Positions 6,841 through 12,990 of a stretch of DNA of 12,990 nucleotides are shown piece by piece. Origin of the DNA: Desulfobacteraceae bacterium (GTDB taxonomy: Bacteria; Desulfobacterota; Desulfobacteria; Desulfobacterales; Desulfobacteraceae). Both the position numbers and the translations under genes were made by a program. The notes beneath the pieces are model-generated. The model did no database searches, was not told where the DNA came from, and saw only the letters and a program-made list of their open reading frames with translations. Position 1 is the stretch's first letter, and each line of letters starts with the position of its first letter. The stretch spans positions 1-12,990 of the forward strand of contig PIVQ01000130.1 of assembly GCA_003354055.1 (NCBI GenBank), read 5' to 3'.

Positions 6841-7575
6841 TTACTCCTTTATCTCATGGTAAAAATTCAAGGGGCCTAAGAAATTTTCCGGTATCCGGAC
6901 GACCTTTCCCTTTGCGCTGACCACGCAGAACCTTTGGTACCCTTCTCCGACCAAAAGTCCGGTGGCCTTGTTTTTAAAGCTGATATTCATCTGGCAGGTG
7001 GCGGCTTTGATGTCCGAAGTCGTCAGCTCCACCACCAGGGTATCTCCGAAATAAGCATTGGAAATAAATCGGTTATAGGTATCCACAGTGACCAGGCGGA
7101 TACTCTGGTTTGCCATCAAATCGTGGAGATCCGGCACATTGGCCAGGAGAAATTTTTCCCGGACCACCCCCTGGTACTCGATGAAATTTGAAAAATAGAC
7201 ATTGCCGAACACATTGGTGCTTTTCAGGGTCACCATGATCTCGGTACGGAACACCCTGTCTTTGCCATATACGCTCAGGGCCTGGAGTTGTTTTTCAACA
7301 TAGCGGCTAAACATATTCTCCTTTGCTTCCTGGACTTCCAGAACCTTAAATCCCACCCCGTCATGACTCTGCCATTGGGGATCACATGTCATTTTAATGG
7401 TTTTGAATTCTGAGATTTTTAAGTCAAGCTGAAAAGGGGTGGTCGGGATATCACCGTCCATCTTAAGAAATCCGCCGGAAGTGGATATGTTCTCAACAAC
7501 ACCTGTACCATTGTCGAGAACTGCCTTGATTTTTTTCTGAACACGGGGGGCCCTGTTCGTTCTCAATTTCGTCAT
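6841..7575 (-). CDS. PilZ domain fused to hotdog-fold (4HBT/enediyne-type) acyl thioesterase
   Basis: A 244-residue soluble protein with two recognisable halves. Residues about 1-95 look like PilZ, the c-di-GMP receptor fold: NRAPRV at 7-12, the (D/N)xSxxG motif as NISTSG (29-34), and the typical closing strand GVGFKVLEVQE (73-83). The first arginine motif is off: canonical RxxxR is RAPR here, with Asn7 at the expected Arg position and Arg8 next to it, so c-di-GMP affinity is uncertain. Residues about 108-240 match hotdog thioesterases. TNVFGNVYFSNFIEYQGVVRE (starting at 120) resembles the GNVYxxNYxxWQGxxRE helix of the enediyne thioesterases (CalE7/DynE7 type), followed by IRLVTVDTYNRFISNAYFGD and later strands. 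The classic catalytic Asp/Glu of 4-hydroxybenzoyl-CoA thioesterase is not evident, which is also true of CalE7-type enzymes. The likely reaction is hydrolysis of an acyl-CoA or acyl-ACP thioester; the substrate is unknown. Start: ATG with GAGG (7581-7584) five bases upstream. First gene of a two-gene unit with the kinase/HD-GYP gene. Confidence 0.82.
   Translation of the reverse strand: MTKLRTNRAPRVQKKIKAVLDNGTGVVENISTSGGFLKMDGDIPTTPFQLDLKISEFKTIKMTCDPQWQSHDGVGFKVLEVQEAKENMFSRYVEKQLQALSVYGKDRVFRTEIMVTLKSTNVFGNVYFSNFIEYQGVVREKFLLANVPDLHDLMANQSIRLVTVDTYNRFISNAYFGDTLVVELTTSDIKAATCQMNISFKNKATGLLVGEGYQRFCVVSAKGKVVRIPENFLGPLNFYHEIKE
6844..6850 (-). promoter_or_regulatory. Ribosome binding site coupling the kinase/HD-GYP gene to the PilZ-thioesterase gene
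   Basis: On the minus strand AAAGGAG ends immediately before the TAA stop of the PilZ-thioesterase gene. The order is AAAGGAG-TAA-GCC-ATG, so a near-perfect Shine-Dalgarno sequence sits in the last codons of the upstream gene, six bases from the downstream ATG. Terminating ribosomes would be placed right at the next start, which suggests translational coupling. Confidence 0.8.
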
Positions 7576-7821
7576 TTTCGCCTCGCACTTTTAATAAAAG
7601 TATGGTCAGCAAAATCCATTTCGCTTAACAGGCATCCATTCCCTCGTGTATTACTATTTGTCAGAATTGCAAAAAAAAGTAAAGTGTTAGAAAAAAAATT
7701 CCTAAAAAAAAGATAAATGTTTTGAGGAGATTTGACTTTTCTTTTAGATAAGCTATTAATATATATGCTAAAAAATGTAGAATCTGTTTGGGTGTGGCGT
7801 CCGGCGGGGGGCAGTGGGTGT
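7576..7821 (-). promoter_or_regulatory. AT-rich intergenic spacer, probable control region of the PilZ-thioesterase operon
   Basis: A 246-base gap between the hybrid kinase stop and the PilZ-thioesterase start, with several A/T homopolymer tracts of seven to nine bases (around 7671-7678, 7691-7698 and 7704-7711) and the alternating run TATTAATATATATG (7754-7767). It separates two minus-strand units and is the natural site for the second operon's promoter. I found no convincing -35/-10 pair; CTGACA on the minus strand near 7658-7663 has no good -10 at 17 bases. I also found no clear GC-rich terminator hairpin after the kinase stop. Phased A-tracts may give intrinsic curvature. One open frame crosses the region but is discounted (see rejected items). 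Confidence 0.45.
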
Positions 7822-10800
7822 TTATATTTCCCTGGATAATTCCTTAAGACGGGCAAATTCAAACAGGATTTGATCCAGGGCAGAACGGAGGCCTCCCTTG
7901 TTTTCACATTTACTCATCTCTTCCATCGCAGATGCCGCTTTAGATAAATCTGTGGCAAGAAGATTTCCGGCTCCACCCTTGATCGCATGGGCATTTTCTT
8001 TGAGGGTGATATAATCCTTCTCTTTTATTGCCTTTTCCATGACAGGGAATTGATCGGTCATAGTGGAGAGAAATTCGTTGAATACATCCACGAAAAAAGG
8101 CAAATCATTGTCGAATTCCGTCATGGCAGTCTTGTAATCAATGGGACCGTCTTCGGGGAATCGGTCTTCTTTTTCCGGCGCGTTTTCCTGATCCGTTGCC
8201 TGGGTTCGTTTTTGGGAGAATCTGTCAGATTGCAGATTCTGTGGACTATCCGTTGGAATATCCACCGGCCTCTCCTGTTTTTGTGTGAGATCTTCCGGCG
8301 CATCTACATAGGATGAGACCATTTTTAAAAAGGCCTCTTTTTTAAGGGGCTTGGTCATGAAATCGTCCATGTCCTCTGCCAGGCATTTCTCCCGGTATCC
8401 CTTGATGGCATGGGCTGTCATGGCAATGATGGGGGTTCTTTTAAACAGATGGGCTTTGTCTGGATTGGCTTGTGTCCAGGCTTCCTTTGCCCTTTTCTCA
8501 TGGGCCCGGATATAGCGGGTGGCTTCATACCCGTCCATGATCGGCATCTGGATATCCATGAGTACCAGGTGAAATTGTTTGGCCTTAAATAGATCCAGGG
8601 CCTGCAGGCCGTTTTTGGCCAGGCTGACCTGGTAGCCACGGCTCATTAGATGCCTGACTGCTACCTGCTGGTTGGCAGGATAATCTTCAGCCAGAAGGAT
8701 CTGGATTCTTTTTCGGCGGATATCTGAGATGCTGTGCCGCGTCACAGGTGTGGGAGTTGGTGTTTTAGACGGGGTCAGCACTGCTGTGATGGCTGTTTTT
8801 AGTGCCTGTTGCTTGATCGGTTTGATCAGATAGCCTTGAATATCCAGATCCCGGCACTTGCGGTTGTCGCCGATTTTACCGATTGAGGTAAGAAGGATGA
8901 CCGGCAATTTTGCATGGTCGGGTAAATTCCTGATCTGCCTGACCATTTCAAATCCGTCCAGGCCTTCCATGTGGATATCTGTCAGTACCAGATGAACGTC
9001 TGTTTCTTTTTTTAATATGGAGAGGGCGTCCATTGCCGTTGCAGCTTCCCGGGGCAGGCATCCCCATGCCTTGAGATGGGAAGAGAATACAAACCGGGTT
9101 TTTTGATTGGTGCCCACCACTAAAATTTTCTTCCCGGTAAGAAGGCTTGCTGACGGTTGATTGACTGCTATATCCCGGCTGTCCTGATCCAGTTTCAGGG
9201 GAAGGGTAAACCAGAAAACAGATCCTTTTCCCGGTGTACTGGAAAGCCCTATTTCGCCTCCCATGATCCTGACCAATTGTTTGGATATGGTGGTGCCAAG
9301 TCCTGTACCGCCGTATTTTCGGGTAGTGGAGCCGTCTGCCTGGGCAAAACTTTCAAATATATAGGCCTGTTTCTCCTCGGGGATCCCGATACCGGTATCT
9401 TTGACATTGAAGCGAAGCCGAACCTGATTTGCGGTCTGTTCAAGAAGATCGGCCCAGATAAAGATCTCTCCTGTCTGGGTAAATTTTATGGCATTGCCCA
9501 CTAGATTGACCAACACCTGTCGCAGCCGTCCCGGGTCCCCTGTCAATGCTTCGGGCGTACCCGGGGGTAAAAACGAGATAAATTCAAGGTCTTTTTTATG
9601 GGCGGTGATGGCAAAACTTGCAGCCAGATCCTCGAACAAGACCCGAAGATTGAACGGAGTATCTTCCAGTTCCAGGCGACCGGCCTCCACCTTTGAAAAA
9701 TCGAGGATGGAGTTGATGATCCCCAAAAGAGAGGTGGCCTCGTTGTTGATGGTGGTGACCAGATTGTTCTGGTAGTCGTTGAGTTCTGTTTCCAGAACCA
9801 GCTCCCCCATACCAAGGATGGCATTCATCGGAGTCCGGATTTCATGACTCATATTGGCCAGGAATTCACTTTTGGTATTGGCAGCTGATTCCGCATGTCG
9901 TTTCGCCTGGCGCAGGGCCTCTTCCGCCTCTTTTTGCTCACGGATATTGGTAATGGTGCCTTCAATACCCATTGGAGTATCCATGGCATCTGTGAAGTAT
10001 TTGCTGCTTGACAATACCGGAATGGTTTCATTGTTGCGCGTGCAGAGGATGAGTTCAAAATTATTCACATGCCCTGCTTTTTTCATGGCTGCCATGAACC
10101 GGGAAAAGGCGGGGCTGTTATTATAAAGCAGTTCCCCGATGTGCTTGCCCAGGACTTCGTTCTCAGTGTCGTATCCCATGAGTCTTAAGCCTGATGAACT
10201 GATCATGGTCAGGGTCTGGTTCATATCTGTCCTATAGAATACATCCTGCATATTTTCGATCATACCCCGGTATTTTTCTTCACTCCGGCGCAGGGCTTCC
10301 TCGGATTCTCTTCTTTGGGTGATATCCCTGACAACTGCCTGGAGAACATCCTCGCCGTTCAGGATCATATGGTTTAGCAATACATCAGCCGGAAATGACT
10401 CTCCGGTTCTCATGTTTTTGTGAATCCATTCAAACTGGTTGCTTCCGGTTTTGAATGCCTTTTCCAGAGCTACTATGACCATTTTTGTGGATAGCCGGCC
10501 GTTTTCCTGGAATTTGGGGGAGAGGGATTCGGGGCTTATCTTGGTCAGTTCTTCCTTTTGATTGCAGCCAAACAAATCCAGGGCAGCCTGATTACAGTCG
10601 ATGAATCCGTTTTTATTCAGAAGCAGGACCGCATCTGCATTGGACTCGAACAGGGTTTTAAATTTGATTTCGGTTTGTTTGCGTTCTGCAATCTCCTGTT
10701 CCAGATCAATGGTTCGCTGCTTTACCAGTGTTTCCAGCCTGTCCCTGTGTTTTCTAAGTTCGGCTTCCAGCCGGTTTTGTTCGGTGATATCCCGGATATT

Positions 10801-11850
10801 GCTGATAAAGGCAGGCTGACCCTGATAATCGGTTTCATCTGTCCTGACCTCCACCTCAATGACCCTGCCTGATTTCGTGATATGGGTGTATCGGTTGTTT
10901 TCTCCTCTTTTGTCATCGGCTATATTCTGTCCGCCCCGTGTAAGTTCATATTCCGGATGAAGATCTCTCGGGGTCATGGTGACAAGTTCCTCAGGCATAT
11001 ATCCGTATGCCATGAGAAAGGCCTGATTCCAGTTCAGGATCTTATGGGTTTCCTGTGAAAAGACCAGGATGGGATCTGCAATACGATTGAACAGCCGTTT
11101 GTATTTTTTTTGGATCATCTCCCGGTCATGGGAGTTATGGTCATAGTCCGCCTTGAGTATGGCAATGGCATTGAATACGGATTTCATGGGGTGGGATGCA
11201 GGGATGCTTTCCTCCTGCATCCCTTTTACGTCCCAATTGATGCTGCCTATATAGTCCAGAATTTCCTGGGTAAATCTGGACGGCTTGTCTTTGGATGGGA
11301 ATATCTTTTCTCCGATACGCTGGAAAACCCCTTTGGGTTTCTTTCGACCGGATTTGATATTGATGGCCTGACTGATTGCTTCCTCGTAGGTTGCCAGGGC
11401 CATCATGGGGATGTCCGGTTGTTTGAGGCGGATGCCGATATTATAGATCCATTTTATGTGCTTGGGTACATTATAGACAAAATGCCCTATGAGTTGAGAC
11501 TCTTGAGATTTTTTCAGTAATTGGTCCGCAACCTCTATACGGGTTCTTTGGGATGGTAAATTCAGGATCTGGCTGTAATCGGCGATCTCAACATAGGGAC
11601 GGGAGGCAAGACCGCTGGCCGTTAAAAATTTGCCGTAGGCATCAAACAGGGCTTTTGTTCCTTCATAGGAAATTCTTCCCTTGGGATAGGCACTGAGAAT
11701 ATGAAAGCCCACACGGTGAAAGGTCACCTGATAGTCATCTGTCAAATGGATATCGGTCCACTTAGGACTGCTGTAAGTCGCCACATAGGTCCTGGAGCAA
11801 ACAGTTTCCACAAAGGTTTCGGGCAGGTCTGGAATCCGGAAGTTTATCAC
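7822..11850 (-). CDS. Cytoplasmic hybrid histidine kinase (unknown sensor, 3 PAS, HisKA, HATPase, 2 receivers, HPt)
   Basis: A 1342-residue phosphorelay protein with no TM segment. Residues 1-165 form an alpha/beta domain I do not recognise. PAS domains lie at about 250-358, 396-512 and 524-640, each ending in a DIT/NIRE-type motif, with a coiled coil at 358-395. The kinase core has HisKA FLANMSHEIRTPMNAILG (His669), N-box Asn786, G1 DTGIGI (Asp818) and G2 GGTGLG (847-852). Receiver 1 (907-1022) keeps phospho-acceptor Asp958, Thr988 and Lys1010, but its acidic pair is lost (VVGTN instead of VVDDN), so Mg-dependent phosphorylation is doubtful. Receiver 2 (1049-1178) is complete: Glu1055/Asp1056, Asp1099, Thr1145, Lys1167. 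A charged linker leads to HPt (about 1240-1342) with AHAIKGGAGNL, His1288. The expected route is His669 to Asp1099 to His1288 to an external receiver not found here. The start is GTG with AGAGGAG five bases upstream, 18 bases after the K+ channel stop, so an operon is likely. Confidence 0.95.
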   Translation of the reverse strand: MINFRIPDLPETFVETVCSRTYVATYSSPKWTDIHLTDDYQVTFHRVGFHILSAYPKGRISYEGTKALFDAYGKFLTASGLASRPYVEIADYSQILNLPSQRTRIEVADQLLKKSQESQLIGHFVYNVPKHIKWIYNIGIRLKQPDIPMMALATYEEAISQAINIKSGRKKPKGVFQRIGEKIFPSKDKPSRFTQEILDYIGSINWDVKGMQEESIPASHPMKSVFNAIAILKADYDHNSHDREMIQKKYKRLFNRIADPILVFSQETHKILNWNQAFLMAYGYMPEELVTMTPRDLHPEYELTRGGQNIADDKRGENNRYTHITKSGRVIEVEVRTDETDYQGQPAFISNIRDITEQNRLEAELRKHRDRLETLVKQRTIDLEQEIAERKQTEIKFKTLFESNADAVLLLNKNGFIDCNQAALDLFGCNQKEELTKISPESLSPKFQENGRLSTKMVIVALEKAFKTGSNQFEWIHKNMRTGESFPADVLLNHMILNGEDVLQAVVRDITQRRESEEALRRSEEKYRGMIENMQDVFYRTDMNQTLTMISSSGLRLMGYDTENEVLGKHIGELLYNNSPAFSRFMAAMKKAGHVNNFELILCTRNNETIPVLSSSKYFTDAMDTPMGIEGTITNIREQKEAEEALRQAKRHAESAANTKSEFLANMSHEIRTPMNAILGMGELVLETELNDYQNNLVTTINNEATSLLGIINSILDFSKVEAGRLELEDTPFNLRVLFEDLAASFAITAHKKDLEFISFLPPGTPEALTGDPGRLRQVLVNLVGNAIKFTQTGEIFIWADLLEQTANQVRLRFNVKDTGIGIPEEKQAYIFESFAQADGSTTRKYGGTGLGTTISKQLVRIMGGEIGLSSTPGKGSVFWFTLPLKLDQDSRDIAVNQPSASLLTGKKILVVGTNQKTRFVFSSHLKAWGCLPREAATAMDALSILKKETDVHLVLTDIHMEGLDGFEMVRQIRNLPDHAKLPVILLTSIGKIGDNRKCRDLDIQGYLIKPIKQQALKTAITAVLTPSKTPTPTPVTRHSISDIRRKRIQILLAEDYPANQQVAVRHLMSRGYQVSLAKNGLQALDLFKAKQFHLVLMDIQMPIMDGYEATRYIRAHEKRAKEAWTQANPDKAHLFKRTPIIAMTAHAIKGYREKCLAEDMDDFMTKPLKKEAFLKMVSSYVDAPEDLTQKQERPVDIPTDSPQNLQSDRFSQKRTQATDQENAPEKEDRFPEDGPIDYKTAMTEFDNDLPFFVDVFNEFLSTMTDQFPVMEKAIKEKDYITLKENAHAIKGGAGNLLATDLSKAASAMEEMSKCENKGGLRSALDQILFEFARLKELSREI

Positions 11851-11862
11851 AGGGTCTCCTCT
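11848..11862 (-). promoter_or_regulatory. Ribosome binding site supporting the GTG start of the hybrid kinase
   Basis: Minus-strand AGAGGAG (11856-11862) lies five bases from GTG 11850 in the 18-base gap after the channel stop. This is a strong Shine-Dalgarno sequence and fixes the GTG as the start. Confidence 0.8.
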
Positions 11863-11868
11863 ACCGAC

Positions 11869-12894
11869 TTAATCCGGCCATTCCAGATTTACAGGCCGCT
11901 TGGGGGCAATGAGCCAGATACCGCATCCGGATGTTATGGGTTCATCTGCCGGCGGGTTGACCAGGATACTGCCGGAAGGATGCCGCAGGGCAAAGCTGAG
12001 ATACGCGTAGCGCTCGTTGAGATAATTATGTACGCCCCACCAGTCCTGGTTAGGTCCGATTTCCGGGATGGTCACAAAGTAGATTTCTTCGTTGGCATCG
12101 TTTTTTAACAGGATCTGCAAGGGAATATGAACCTTGTCCTGCATGGCCTGGACCATCATCTCTGCAGTCATCTGCATGATGGTTTCAAATTTTCCCGGCA
12201 CTGAGGTAAAGGTGTCCAGGCTCTGGCTGGACAGACAGCGGACCGTTATTTCACAGTCTTCCTTTTTTAGTTTCAGGGCATTGATCAGTGCAAAAAGGCT
12301 GAACTCATCATTGCCCGTATGGATAATAATACGGTCGGCTTCGGATGTGTTGGCCCGGTTCAGCGCCTGGATGGTATCCGGCCTTCCCTTGACAAAGAAA
12401 AAATTCTTCTGTTCGGGCATGGGATGTCGGGGCAGGTCCGCCAACAGGACCATATCCTGGTGGCCGTAAGTTTCATCCCCCCGTATCTGCTCTGCCAGGT
12501 ACTCTGTTTCCGTGGTATGGCCGACCACGAGGATATGGCCGGTACCTGTGTAGGGTTTTTCCCCGTGCATTTTCTGGTCCCTCCTTTCAATGAGGCAAGA
12601 TGCTACATGCGTGATAAAGGCGGCACCGAGCCCGATACCCATGAACATGGGAAGAATGACGGCAATGACCTTGCCGGCGGACGATGCCGGGTAAAGGTCC
12701 CCGTACCCCACGGTTGTGGAGGTTACAATACTCCACCACAAGGCCTGGCCCAACTGAGTCAGGGCAGATCCCTCAGGCTCCACCGCTGCAATGAGAATGC
12801 TCGATACCATGAGCAGAATCATATATGCAGAGACAAGAATAATTCCCCGGTGCTGCAGTCCGGCCCGGATAAAGGATTTAATCAGATGGAACAA
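11869..12894 (-). CDS. Two-TM potassium channel with RCK (TrkA-N/TrkA-C) regulatory domain
   Basis: A 341-residue inner-membrane K+ channel of MthK-like layout. TM1 is at about 17-38, the pore helix at 47-58, the selectivity filter TTVGYGD at 60-66 (the K+ channel signature) and TM2 at about 75-97. A cytoplasmic RCK_N domain (about 118-250, GHILVVGHTTETEYLAEQI at its start) and a TrkA_C-like end (GSILVNPPADEPITSGCGIWLIA region, 308-330) follow. The nucleotide loop lacks GxGxxG, as in MthK. The positions matching the MthK Ca2+ ligands (Asp184, Glu210, Glu212) appear to be His, Arg and Leu by my hand alignment, so Ca2+ gating by that site is unlikely. Start: TTG 12894. The frame is closed by TGA at 12904-12906, only three codons upstream. 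GAGGA (12901-12905) is six bases from the TTG, and the next in-frame ATG lies inside TM1. First gene of a probable two-gene unit with the hybrid kinase, so channel state and kinase signalling may be linked (inference). Confidence 0.93.
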   Translation of the reverse strand: MFHLIKSFIRAGLQHRGIILVSAYMILLMVSSILIAAVEPEGSALTQLGQALWWSIVTSTTVGYGDLYPASSAGKVIAVILPMFMGIGLGAAFITHVASCLIERRDQKMHGEKPYTGTGHILVVGHTTETEYLAEQIRGDETYGHQDMVLLADLPRHPMPEQKNFFFVKGRPDTIQALNRANTSEADRIIIHTGNDEFSLFALINALKLKKEDCEITVRCLSSQSLDTFTSVPGKFETIMQMTAEMMVQAMQDKVHIPLQILLKNDANEEIYFVTIPEIGPNQDWWGVHNYLNERYAYLSFALRHPSGSILVNPPADEPITSGCGIWLIAPKRPVNLEWPD

Positions 12895-12905
12895 AGCATG
12901 TCCTC
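12892..12905 (-). promoter_or_regulatory. Ribosome binding site supporting a TTG start of the K+ channel
   Basis: Minus-strand GAGGA (12901-12905) is six bases from TTG 12894. An ATG at 12899 is out of frame with the channel. The in-frame TGA just upstream (12904-12906) excludes a longer protein, so the rare TTG is the only start that keeps the whole of TM1. Confidence 0.7.
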
Positions 12906-12906
12906 A

Positions 12907-12990
12907 TGTGTTGTCTTCGGGTCTGGTTCTTGTTCATTTGAATTCCCATAAATTACCCTATCCTGAAGTGATTTGCACGGAATATCTTGT
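12907..12990 (-). other. Region upstream of the K+ channel gene, no confident promoter
   Basis: The last bases of the window precede the channel on the minus strand. Weak -10-like sequences (TAATTT near 12951-12956) occur without a good -35 partner. A 23-codon frame (ATG 12949 to TAA 12878, minus strand) with an AGGATAGGG stretch before it overlaps the channel start. It could be a leader peptide but has nothing else to support it. Confidence 0.25.

Noticed and set aside
7572..7907. 111-codon minus-strand frame spanning the end of the hybrid kinase and the AT-rich spacer
   Set aside because: It begins inside the HPt domain in another frame, ends over the PilZ-thioesterase start codon, and its composition (Lys/Phe/Asn/Ser runs from A/T tracts) looks non-coding.
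11110..12108. Open frames of 135-136 codons on the plus strand opposite the kinase N-terminus and the K+ channel
   Set aside because: Antisense to well-supported proteins and without any recognisable motif.

Overview
The window looks like chromosomal DNA from a Gram-negative bacterium. The style of its signalling proteins (multi-PAS hybrid kinases, an HD-GYP domain on a kinase, many PilZ and GGDEF modules) fits a deltaproteobacterium such as a Desulfobacter-type sulfate reducer. That assignment is inference from protein style, not from a marker gene. Base composition is moderate, and I see no tRNA, rRNA, CRISPR, insertion sequence or integrase, so nothing points to recent transfer.

Left part, plus strand (1-4144). 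The window opens inside a UvrD/Rep-family DNA helicase whose 5' end, including Walker A, lies outside. It is followed after 22 bases by a 12-TM major facilitator superfamily exporter. A 156-base spacer with three tandem copies of an 11-mer, an inverted repeat and a candidate promoter leads to a soluble diguanylate cyclase with an N-terminal cyclic-nucleotide-binding-like domain.

Right part, minus strand (4162-12894), read right to left. A two-TM potassium channel with an RCK domain (TTG start) is followed after 18 bases by a 1342-residue cytoplasmic hybrid histidine kinase (GTG start; unknown N-terminal domain, three PAS, kinase core, two receivers, HPt). After an AT-rich 246-base spacer come a PilZ-hotdog thioesterase fusion and, 3 bases further, a membrane histidine kinase fused to a receiver and an HD-GYP c-di-GMP phosphodiesterase. 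The kinase ends tail to tail with the diguanylate cyclase, 17 bases apart.

How it may work together. Within about 4.4 kb lie a c-di-GMP synthase, a c-di-GMP hydrolase under direct control of its own membrane kinase and receiver, and a candidate c-di-GMP receptor (PilZ) fused to a probable acyl-thioesterase. The last two are translationally coupled. Next to them is a channel-kinase pair. The most novel parts are the PilZ-thioesterase fusion, the single-chain kinase-receiver-HD-GYP protein, and the K+ channel/hybrid-kinase operon with an unrecognised sensor domain. All functional links between the genes are inference from gene order and domain content.
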